From positions 1-6,360 of the forward strand of contig JBBSEZ010000525.1 of NCBI GenBank assembly GCA_038239195.1: DNA of 6,360 nt, in the 5' to 3' direction. Shown here piece by piece: positions 1 to 6,360 of the stretch. Numbering within the stretch: the stretch's first letter is position 1; each line of letters starts with the position of its first letter. The notes beneath the pieces were generated by a model. It saw only the letters and a list, made by a program, of their open reading frames with translations. It made no database searches and was not told the DNA's origin. Position numbers and translations under genes: made by a program. This DNA is from JBBSEZ01 sp038239195 (GTDB taxonomy: Bacteria; Planctomycetota; Planctomycetia; Gemmatales; Gemmataceae).

Positions 1-120
1 AACCCCCTCTCCCAGAACGGGAGAGGGGGAGAGCGTGAGTGGTCTGTCCGGTGAAGAAGTGGCGCCTCCCCGTCTGGCTCCCCCTCTCCCGTTCTGGGAG
101 AGGGGGTTGGGGGGTGAGGG
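1..120. repeat. Inverted pair of palindromic intergenic repeats (REP/BIME-like)
   Basis: Positions 1-31 are the exact reverse complement of 78-108. Each arm is also a hairpin: 3-13 (CCCCCTCTCCC) pairs perfectly with 19-29 (GGGAGAGGGGG) around the 5-base loop AGAAC, and 80-90 pairs with 96-106 around GTTCT. The right copy continues into a G-rich tail, TTGGGGGGTGAGGG, at 107-120. The left copy runs off the window edge, so its matching tail would lie just upstream. Elements of this kind (CCCTCTCCC / GGGAGAGGG followed by GGGGTGAGGG) are widely dispersed between genes in GC-rich bacteria; two copies in opposite orientation resemble a bacterial interspersed mosaic element. The RNA could fold as two small hairpins or one long one across the 46-base spacer. 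There is no T-tract after either hairpin, so intrinsic termination is not supported. No coding sequence is recognised in 1-161. Confidence 0.85.
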
Positions 121-145
121 CGGGCTCGCAGGCCCGAACGGAACC

Positions 146-150
146 GAGGA
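146..150 (+). promoter_or_regulatory. Ribosome binding site of the BatA-type gene
   Basis: GAGGA lies 11 bases before the ATG at 162, a somewhat long spacing. It supports this ATG over the in-frame GTG codons at 39 and 51, which sit in the repeat region and would add residues unlike any BatA N-terminus. No convincing -35/-10 promoter is visible in 109-145. Confidence 0.6.
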
Positions 151-161
151 TAACTGGCATC

Positions 162-3017
162 ATGGAATTCCTCCATCCCGGGTACATGATCGCGGGGGGC
201 GCGCTCATCAGCTCGCCGATCCTGATCCACCTCATCAACCGGATGCGCTTCAAGCGCATCCACTGGGCGGCGATGGAGTTCCTGCTCAAGTCGCAGAAGC
301 GCAACCGGCGCCGACTCATCATCGAGCAGTTGATCCTCCTGCTGCTGCGCATCCTGCTCATGCTCCTGGCCGGCTTCCTGGTCGCGCGCCTGGTCTACGC
401 CGGCACCAGCGCCAAGGGCGCCACGCACGTCGTGGTGCTCGACGACTCGTTCAGCATGGGCGACCGCGACCCGAAGGGGAAGACCACGGCCTACCGCGAG
501 GGCGTCAAGCAGATCGCCACCCTCGCCGAGAAGGCCGGCGACTCCCAGGCGACGCAGTTCCTCAAGGTCTACCTCGCCTCGAGGCCCGACGCCCCCGTCT
601 TCGACGGCCAGCTCGGCCGCGAGTCGAAGTCGGCGGTGGAGACGGCCATCGCCAAGGGCGGCGCGCAGCCGACGCTGCTTTCCGTCTCGCCCCTGGCGGC
701 AATCAAGAAGGGACGCGCCGACCTGGCCGGGACCAAGCAGGGCTGCAAGATGCTCTACTTCGTCAGCGACTTCCGCGACCGGGACTGGTCCGAAGGCGGC
801 GACGCGGAGAACCTCGCCAAGGAGGTGCAGGGCGCGATCAAGGAGGAGATCTCCGTCACCTTCCTCGACGTGGCCGCGCCGTTCCGCGAGAAAGCCAGCC
901 AGGTGGTGCGCAACCACGACAACCTGGCGATCGTGGAGTTCGCGGCCGACCAGCGCGTGGCCCTGGAGGAGACGAAGGTCCAGTTCACCGTCGGCATCAT
1001 GAACTATGGCGTCACCGTCCAGCAGCCCCCGCCGACGCTGCGCGTCCGCGTCAACGGCGAGTACGACAAGATCGTCTCGCAGCAGCTCCCGTCCCTGGCG
1101 GCCGGGACGATGACCCGCCACTCGTTCGATCTGTCGTTCCCGCGCCGCGAGAAGGGCCCGGCCGGGATCGCGTCCAAGGACACCGACGAGGAAAAGGAGC
1201 GCAAGCGCCGCCTCGATCGCTACTACTTCCACGTCCAGGCAGACATTGGCGACGAGAAGGACGGTGGAGGGCTCAATCAGGACAACTGCCGCGACCTCAT
1301 CATCGAGGTGCGCCGGCAGGTGCCGACGCTGCTCCTCGACGGCAACAAGAAGGACAACCGCGGCGAGCGCAGCGACGTCGATCTGCTGACCAAGGCGCTC
1401 GGGTCCAACCGCGAGTTCGAGATCCAGGAAGTCGAGCTCGACAAGCTCGACAAGATCGACCTGGCGCTCTACCCCAGCGTCATCCTCATCAACCACGCCG
1501 AGCTGCCCGAGGCCGTCGTCAAGCGCCTCCAGAACTACGTCAACGAGGGCGGGACCGTCTGCTACTTCCTCGGCGAGCAGGTCCGGCCGGCGTTCTACAA
1601 CGAGGTGCTGTTCCCCGCCGGGCTTTTCCCGCTCAAGCTCGACAAGATGAACGACCCGCTGGCGACGGAGTTCCCCGACCTGGAGAAGCGCCGCGAGGCG
1701 CGCCTGGAGAAGCTCAAGGAGAGCCGGCCCAAGGTGCTGTTCCCCAACGGGAGCCATCCGGTGGTCTCGACGATCTCGCTGCTCTACCAGGGCCCGCTCC
1801 AGGGGCTGGGCGTCAACGTCTACTGGAAGGCCCAGCCGCGCAGCCAGTGGGACCCCGACCGCAAGCAGGTCGAGGACCTGTTGGTGCTGCCCAACCCCGG
1901 CTCGATCGACGTCTACAAGGGCCAGGCGCAGCGGCTGCTCGCCGAGGCGCTGCGCGACACGACCAAGCTGGCCAGCAAGGAGGCGGAGGTCAAGAAGTAC
2001 GTCGGCCCCGTCGATGCCTTCGGCGGCAAGGTGCGCGATGCCTTGCTCGAGGGCAGCCTGACCAAGCTGTCGCAGGTGCTGGACGACCTGTTGAACGACC
2101 CGGGCGAGAAGGGCAACCCCGCCAGGCCCAAGATGCCCGACCTGTGGTCGCACGTGGACATGAAAGACCGGGCGAAGCAGCTCCTCGAGTTCCGCGACTC
2201 GGTGCTCTATGGAGATCCCCTGCTGGTCAGCAAGCAATCGGGACGGGGTCGGGTGGTGGCGATGATGATCCCGCCCGGCACCCTGCCACGCAAGGGCGTC
2301 GATGAAGACAAGGTGTCGTGGAACAACTGGGGCGAAGGCGAGCGCTACCTGACGGAGTCCTACGCGCTGTTCATGAATCGGCTCCAGGCCTACCTGGTCA
2401 GCCAGGGCGGTCAGAACCTCAACTTCAACGTCGGTCAGGGAATGGAGCTCAAGGTGCCGACGCGCCTGTACACCCAGAAGGCGCTCTGGTCGTTCACTCT
2501 CCAGCCCGACGCGCTGCCGAACGACGCGCCGAACAAGCTCGAGGAAGGCAAGAAGCAGGAAGTGACGCTCAAGCTCGAGGACAACAAGCTGAACTACCTG
2601 CTGAAGTTCGAGCCGCAGGTCAAGCCGGGCGTGTTGCGCATCTACCTGCCGCTGGCCGAGGGGGCCGGGGGCCCCGGCGCTCCCCCCGCCGGCAAGGGGC
2701 TCGAGGAGATGCGAGCCTTCGCGTTCAACGTCGACGCGGCCTCGGAGAGCAACCTGAAGCGCGCCAGCAAGGATCGCCTCGACCCGAGCCCGCCGGGGCG
2801 CTCGACGGGAAGTGGGGTGATGATCCGCACGCCGGGCGACGCCGGGGACTACGAGTTCGCCGACAAGCAGCCCGACGCCTCGGAGTCGCCGCTGTTGTAC
2901 CTGTTCTTCATCATCATCCTGGTGGCGGAGCAGGCGATGGCGGTCCACCTGAGCTTCCACCTCAAGAGCAACGAAAACGCGCCGGCGGCCTCGGCGGCGC
3001 CTGCGGCGGCGGCGTGA
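162..3017 (+). CDS. BatA-domain membrane protein with VWA and GATase-like domains
   Basis: The product has 951 residues from ATG 162; the reading frame stays open upstream to a GTG at 39, but the family N-terminus MEFLHPGYM begins at 162. Residues 1-80 are a BatA (aerotolerance regulator N-terminal) domain: TM helix about 8-25 containing ILIHLINR, a basic loop (KSQKRNRRR, 43-51), and TM helix about 53-78. A VWA domain follows (about 87-235) with MIDAS motif D94-x-S96-x-S98 in LDDSFSM and acidic D203 in VSDFRDRDW. Residues 250-328 look like an Ig/CARDB-type beta domain. A GATase-like Rossmann fold starts near 387 (PTLLLDG), includes NEGGTVCYFLGE at 461-472, and resumes after a long partly helical insert with GDPLLVSKQSGRGRVV (684-699) and W720. 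No nucleophile elbow is evident, so an amidotransferase activity is unlikely. A TM helix at about 910-930 and an Ala-rich tail end the protein. By the positive-inside rule the large middle part is extracytoplasmic. It lies 117 bases before a similarly built gene. The role is inferred only from Bat/MoxR-associated relatives. Confidence 0.92.
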   Translation: MEFLHPGYMIAGGALISSPILIHLINRMRFKRIHWAAMEFLLKSQKRNRRRLIIEQLILLLLRILLMLLAGFLVARLVYAGTSAKGATHVVVLDDSFSMGDRDPKGKTTAYREGVKQIATLAEKAGDSQATQFLKVYLASRPDAPVFDGQLGRESKSAVETAIAKGGAQPTLLSVSPLAAIKKGRADLAGTKQGCKMLYFVSDFRDRDWSEGGDAENLAKEVQGAIKEEISVTFLDVAAPFREKASQVVRNHDNLAIVEFAADQRVALEETKVQFTVGIMNYGVTVQQPPPTLRVRVNGEYDKIVSQQLPSLAAGTMTRHSFDLSFPRREKGPAGIASKDTDEEKERKRRLDRYYFHVQADIGDEKDGGGLNQDNCRDLIIEVRRQVPTLLLDGNKKDNRGERSDVDLLTKALGSNREFEIQEVELDKLDKIDLALYPSVILINHAELPEAVVKRLQNYVNEGGTVCYFLGEQVRPAFYNEVLFPAGLFPLKLDKMNDPLATEFPDLEKRREARLEKLKESRPKVLFPNGSHPVVSTISLLYQGPLQGLGVNVYWKAQPRSQWDPDRKQVEDLLVLPNPGSIDVYKGQAQRLLAEALRDTTKLASKEAEVKKYVGPVDAFGGKVRDALLEGSLTKLSQVLDDLLNDPGEKGNPARPKMPDLWSHVDMKDRAKQLLEFRDSVLYGDPLLVSKQSGRGRVVAMMIPPGTLPRKGVDEDKVSWNNWGEGERYLTESYALFMNRLQAYLVSQGGQNLNFNVGQGMELKVPTRLYTQKALWSFTLQPDALPNDAPNKLEEGKKQEVTLKLEDNKLNYLLKFEPQVKPGVLRIYLPLAEGAGGPGAPPAGKGLEEMRAFAFNVDAASESNLKRASKDRLDPSPPGRSTGSGVMIRTPGDAGDYEFADKQPDASESPLLYLFFIIILVAEQAMAVHLSFHLKSNENAPAASAAPAAAA

Positions 3018-3023
3018 GCGGCG

Positions 3024-3069
3024 CGCGAAACGACAAGCAAGAAACGCGAGCCCTGCTTGTCGTTTCGCG
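3024..3069 (+). terminator. Strong intergenic stem-loop, possible attenuator or mRNA-stability element
   Basis: A perfect 16-bp stem is formed by 3024-3039 (CGCGAAACGACAAGCA) and 3054-3069 (TGCTTGTCGTTTCGCG), with a 14-base loop at 3040-3053. It begins six bases after the stop codon of the upstream gene. The bases after it (ATCCCCC) contain no T-run, so it is not a canonical intrinsic terminator. Because the next gene is in the same direction only 65 bases further on, the stem may lower read-through or protect the 3' end of the upstream message, giving the two genes unequal expression. It could also be a dispersed repeat. The stem is directly visible; the function is inference. Confidence 0.5.
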
Positions 3070-3117
3070 ATCCCCCGCAGGCGATCGAACCAGAGACGGG
3101 CCCTTTGCCCCTTGGAT

Positions 3118-3122
3118 GAGGA
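3118..3122 (+). promoter_or_regulatory. Ribosome binding site of the second VWA gene
   Basis: GAGGA lies 12 bases before the ATG at 3135, nearly the same motif and spacing as for the preceding gene. An overlapping ATG at 3116 is in a different frame. The stretch 3070-3117 between the stem-loop and this site shows no recognisable promoter. Confidence 0.5.
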
Positions 3123-3134
3123 CAACGGCGAGCC

Positions 3135-6100
3135 ATGAACTTGAACACTGCCCCCGCCTCTGTCGAAAGCGCCCCCAAGGTCGAGTTCGTCTGGCAGCGC
3201 TTGCAAGAGCCCTTCCGCCTGCTGGGAATGGAAGGCCCCGGCCTCACGTGGCTGGTGGTGCTCGGCGTGGTGCTCGCCCTGGCGCTGTTCTACGTCGGCT
3301 GGATGTACATTCAGGACAGCCGCGGCGTCGGCATTCCCTGGGCCTGTCTGCTCGGGACGCTGCGCCTCACCGTCTATGCGCTGCTCGCCATCGTTTTCCT
3401 GCTGCCGTCGAACCAGCACTCGACGGCGACGGAGACGCGCTCCAAGGTGGTGGTGGCCATCGACGTCACGGGCAGCATGCACGTGTCCGACGAGCCGCCG
3501 AGCGGGCCCAAGGCGCCGCCGCCGACCACGCGCATGGACAAGGTGATCGAGTTCCTGATGAGCCCCGACGCCAACTTCACGGGCAACCTGCTCCGGAAGA
3601 ACCCGATCACGGTGTACCGCTTCGGAACGCGCCTCGACGACGACTACCTCTACTTTGCCGACGGCAAGGTGTGGACGCGCCAGCAGCGCGAGGCGCCGGC
3701 CAACGCGGACGGCACGCGCGTCGTGCCCGAGAAGACGAGCCTGACGCGGGCCGAGTGGAAGGAATGGCTCAACCCCGCCATCGAGGCGCAGAAGCCGTTG
3801 CCGGCCCGCTCGCAGGGCGAGAACGAGGAAGACTACAAGAAGCGGCTCGAGGTGGTGGGCAGCCACAAGCAGAAGTTGCGCGACCTGGTGCGCGGCACCA
3901 ACCTCGGCGACTCGCTACGCACGCTGCTCGACCGCGAGCAGAAGAACCACGTGCAGGGCATCGTCGTCTTCAGCGATGGCCGCAACACCGAAGGCTCCGC
4001 GACCGCCTTCCGCGACGTCGAAACGAAGTCGAAGGAATACAAGATGCCGATCTTCGTCGTGGCCATCGGCGAGGAACGGGCGGTCGTGAAGGTGGACGTC
4101 CGCAAGCTGCGAGCCCCGGCCCAGGCCCGCCCGGAGGACACCTTCCGCGTGCAGGCCGAGTTGTCGGGTGTCGGCCTGGCCGACCAGACCGTGGAGATCT
4201 GGGTGGACGTCACCAATACCCGCAAGGTGAAGCTCAAAAAGGAGCCGAAGAAGCTCGGCGAATCGCGCAAGGGGGAGGCCAAGGTCGAGATCAAGAAGGA
4301 CGAGGACCAGAAGGAAGAGCCCCTGCCGATCCGGCTCGTCGAGGCCAAGGACGACAAGAACGAGAAGGCCAAGCGGGAGATCATCAACCTGGGCAACAAG
4401 CTGACGCTGCGGCCGGTGGACCTCAAGGGCAAGGCCGTGCGCACGCTGCGCGAAGTGAAGTTCCGTCCGGGCACGCCCCCGCTGGTCGAGGCGGAGTTCT
4501 ACGTGGACGCGGCCACCCTGGCCGCGGCGGCAGGCATCGACCTCAAGACGGACAAGCGCTACGCCGGCAAGCGCCCGTTCGAGCTGGAGGAGAGCCCCGA
4601 CGAGGACAGCGCGCTGCGCTTCGTGGCCCGCGTACCGTTTCACAAGAAGGAGACGCGCCAGTTCAAGGACGGCGCGGAGATCACGCAGCACGTGAGCGAC
4701 CAGGCCAGCACGCGCATCGTGAAGAAGCAACTGCGCGTGCTGCTGTTCGCCAGCGCCGCGACGCGCGACTTCCAGTTTTTGCAGTCCTTGCTGGTGCGCG
4801 AGATGGACAAGGGGCGGCTCGACGTTGCGGTGCATCTGCAACTGCCGCCGGGCGAAGTGGTGATCCGCAAGGGCCTTGTCCAGAGCGTGCCCCCCGACAA
4901 GCTGCTGCGCACGTTCCCCGACGTCTTCGAGCCGCACGCGCGGCTCAAGGACCCGATGAACCTGGCAGCCTACGACGTGCTCGTTTGCTTCGACCCGGAC
5001 TGGAAGCGCCTGGCGCCGGATCAGATCAACGCCGTGGTGCGCTGGGCGCGCACCAACAAGACGGGGCTGGTCTACCTGGGCGGGCACTTCAACACCGTCA
5101 AGCTGGCGTCGCTGCCGGCCGAGGAGGAGGGGACCTACCGCGAGCTGCTGCGGCTGCTGCCGGTGGAACTGGGCGACCGGCGGCGCTACCTGACGCGCAA
5201 GACCGACGTGCCGTGGGACCTGGAGATCGAGCCGTCGCGCGAGTTGGAGTTCATGCGCCTCGACGAGGCGAGCGAAGGCTGGAAGGAGTTCTTCTTCGGC
5301 GCGGGGACGGACGCGACCAAGGAGGTCCAGCGCGGCTTCTTCAACTTCTACCCGGTCAAGAAGGTGGTGCTCGGCTCGCAGGTGGTGGCGCGCTACAAGG
5401 ACCCCGAGGTGCGCCTCGAACAGGACGGCGAGCGCAAGCCGCACCCGTTCATCGTGATCCGCGCCTTCGAGAACGAGCCGCGCTCCATCTGGATCGGCTC
5501 GACGGAGACGTGGCGGCTGCGGGAGTACAAGGAAGAGTTTCACGAGCGCTTCTGGACGAAATTGCTCCAGTTCGCGGGCGGCAACTCCAAGGGCCCGTCG
5601 AAGAAGAAGGTCACGGTGGTCATCGACGACAACGTCAAGGCCAACGCCCCGATCGCCGTCGAGGTGAACCTCGACGATGCGGTCGGCAAGGCGCTGAAGC
5701 CCGAGTTGCGCCCGAAGATCAAGCTGGAGTTCCCCCCCGGCGTACCGACGACCGGCTTCCCCAAGGAGCTCATGCTCCAGCCCCGGCTGAATGCGGAGGG
5801 GGAGCAGAGGATGGACGGGTGGTTTTCGAGCGACTTCCGGCTGCGCTCCGAGGGCCGCTACGTGCTCACCATCGAGGTCCCCGACCTGAGCGACGAGTCG
5901 GGCAAATCGAAGGGGGAGACGATCACCCGCGTGTTCTTCATCACCCCGACCGATCCCGAGATGGACGACACGCGCCCGGACTACGATCGGCTGTATCGCC
6001 TGGCGAGCGAGGCCGACGACGTGTTCAACCGCATCGGCGACCGGGCGAGCGACGTGAAGAAGCGGCTGACGCGGCCCAAGCTGGACACGAGCAGCAACCG

Positions 6101-6350
6101 GCCCGTGTTGCGCGAGGACAAGCAGCGCCTGTACTTCGAGTTGAAGAACGCCCGGTACGTGCCGGACTGCATGATGCAGGAGGTGCAGCAGCGGACCAGC
6201 AAGGGCGGGCTCGAGCGCCTGTGGGACTCCGGCGTGGTCCTGTGGCGGCGCGATCCGGGCAAGCCGATGGAGGTCTCGTACGCAAGCCTCGTCGTCGTCG
6301 GGCTGCTGTCGATCGAGTGGCTGATCCGCAAGCTATTGCGGCTGGCGTGA
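3135..6350 (+). CDS. VWA-domain membrane protein with GATase-like fold
   Basis: The product has 1071 residues. Two TM helices (about 36-58 and 68-91) precede a VWA domain (about 104-315) whose MIDAS site is visible: D110-x-T112-x-S114 in IDVTGSM, T255 in RGTNLGDSL, and D281 in VVFSDGRNTEG. The first serine of the usual DxSxS is threonine here. The VWA domain carries a long charged insert at about 165-250. Residues 325-460 look Ig/CARDB-like, broken by a Lys/Glu/Asp-rich stretch at about 364-415. A GATase-like Rossmann region runs from about 531 (KQLRVLLFAS) through YDVLVCFDPDW (613-623) and GLVYLGGHF (644-652) to a family-typical end with TWRLR (792-796) and RFW (805-807). A second Ig-like domain covers about 823-936, then a probably helical region (949-1030) and a C-terminal TM helix (about 1046-1066). 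Most of the protein is predicted to be extracytoplasmic. No catalytic Cys-His-Glu triad is evident. It probably works with the preceding gene product; the specific function is unknown. Confidence 0.92.
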   Translation: MNLNTAPASVESAPKVEFVWQRLQEPFRLLGMEGPGLTWLVVLGVVLALALFYVGWMYIQDSRGVGIPWACLLGTLRLTVYALLAIVFLLPSNQHSTATETRSKVVVAIDVTGSMHVSDEPPSGPKAPPPTTRMDKVIEFLMSPDANFTGNLLRKNPITVYRFGTRLDDDYLYFADGKVWTRQQREAPANADGTRVVPEKTSLTRAEWKEWLNPAIEAQKPLPARSQGENEEDYKKRLEVVGSHKQKLRDLVRGTNLGDSLRTLLDREQKNHVQGIVVFSDGRNTEGSATAFRDVETKSKEYKMPIFVVAIGEERAVVKVDVRKLRAPAQARPEDTFRVQAELSGVGLADQTVEIWVDVTNTRKVKLKKEPKKLGESRKGEAKVEIKKDEDQKEEPLPIRLVEAKDDKNEKAKREIINLGNKLTLRPVDLKGKAVRTLREVKFRPGTPPLVEAEFYVDAATLAAAAGIDLKTDKRYAGKRPFELEESPDEDSALRFVARVPFHKKETRQFKDGAEITQHVSDQASTRIVKKQLRVLLFASAATRDFQFLQSLLVREMDKGRLDVAVHLQLPPGEVVIRKGLVQSVPPDKLLRTFPDVFEPHARLKDPMNLAAYDVLVCFDPDWKRLAPDQINAVVRWARTNKTGLVYLGGHFNTVKLASLPAEEEGTYRELLRLLPVELGDRRRYLTRKTDVPWDLEIEPSRELEFMRLDEASEGWKEFFFGAGTDATKEVQRGFFNFYPVKKVVLGSQVVARYKDPEVRLEQDGERKPHPFIVIRAFENEPRSIWIGSTETWRLREYKEEFHERFWTKLLQFAGGNSKGPSKKKVTVVIDDNVKANAPIAVEVNLDDAVGKALKPELRPKIKLEFPPGVPTTGFPKELMLQPRLNAEGEQRMDGWFSSDFRLRSEGRYVLTIEVPDLSDESGKSKGETITRVFFITPTDPEMDDTRPDYDRLYRLASEADDVFNRIGDRASDVKKRLTRPKLDTSSNRPVLREDKQRLYFELKNARYVPDCMMQEVQQRTSKGGLERLWDSGVVLWRRDPGKPMEVSYASLVVVGLLSIEWLIRKLLRLA

Positions 6351-6360
6351 GGCGAGCGGG

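Noticed and set aside
121..136. Small palindrome CGGGC / GCCCG upstream of the first gene
   Set aside because: A 5-bp stem is expected by chance in DNA this GC-rich, and nothing else marks it as a regulatory site.
39..161. N-terminal extension of the first gene from GTG at 39
   Set aside because: It would translate through the palindromic repeat, and the family-typical N-terminus and a GAGGA site both point to ATG 162.
35..2305. Long 756-residue plus-strand open frame overlapping the first gene
   Set aside because: It is in another frame of the BatA-type gene; its product is Arg/Pro/Gly/Ala-rich with no domain, as expected from a GC-rich codon shadow.
2976..3014. GCG/GCC-rich run at the end of the first gene as a possible microsatellite
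   Set aside because: It encodes the Ala/Pro-rich C-terminal tail and is short and irregular, so low-complexity coding is the simpler reading.
2849..3247. Antisense 132-residue open frame spanning the intergenic gap
   Set aside because: Most of it is complementary to the ends of the two genes and the stem-loop; no recognisable protein and no reason to prefer it over the sense genes.
3915..5543. 542-residue antisense open frame
   Set aside because: It lies entirely opposite the second gene and is a Leu/Arg/His/Val-rich low-complexity translation typical of the complement of high-GC coding DNA; no domain is recognisable.

Overview
The window is GC-rich DNA holding two long plus-strand genes and little else. 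It most resembles a planctomycete chromosome, probably Gemmata-like. This is inferred from two features: very large membrane proteins pairing a von Willebrand factor A (VWA) domain with a glutamine-amidotransferase-like (GATase-like) fold, and dispersed C/T-rich and G/A-rich palindromes between genes. No taxonomic marker gene is present, so the assignment is tentative.

Layout. Positions 1-120 carry an intergenic repeat: two copies of a hairpin-forming element in opposite orientation, identical as reverse complements over 31 bases and separated by 46 bases. Positions 162-3017 encode a 951-residue BatA-type membrane protein (N-terminal double-TM BatA domain, VWA, Ig/CARDB-like region, GATase-like fold, C-terminal TM helix). 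Positions 3018-3134 are a 117-base gap with a perfect 16-bp stem-loop and the ribosome binding site of the next gene. Positions 3135-6350 encode a 1071-residue protein of the same general plan (two TM helices, VWA, Ig-like region with a charged insert, GATase-like fold, second Ig-like region, helical region, C-terminal TM helix). Positions 6351-6360 are too short to interpret.

How the genes may work together. Both proteins appear anchored at both ends, with their VWA and GATase-like domains outside the cytoplasm. Known relatives are the Bat (Bacteroides aerotolerance) proteins and the VWA partners of MoxR-type AAA+ ATPases. In planctomycetes such genes commonly follow a MoxR ATPase gene and a DUF58 gene; neither lies in this window. 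The natural inference is a two-subunit envelope complex with metal-dependent (MIDAS) adhesion surfaces, perhaps driven by a MoxR ATPase encoded upstream. Substrate and physiological role cannot be read from the sequence.

I found no CRISPR array, tRNA, rRNA, transposase or defence system. The pair belongs to a family known from sequence but poorly characterised, rather than being clearly a new system.
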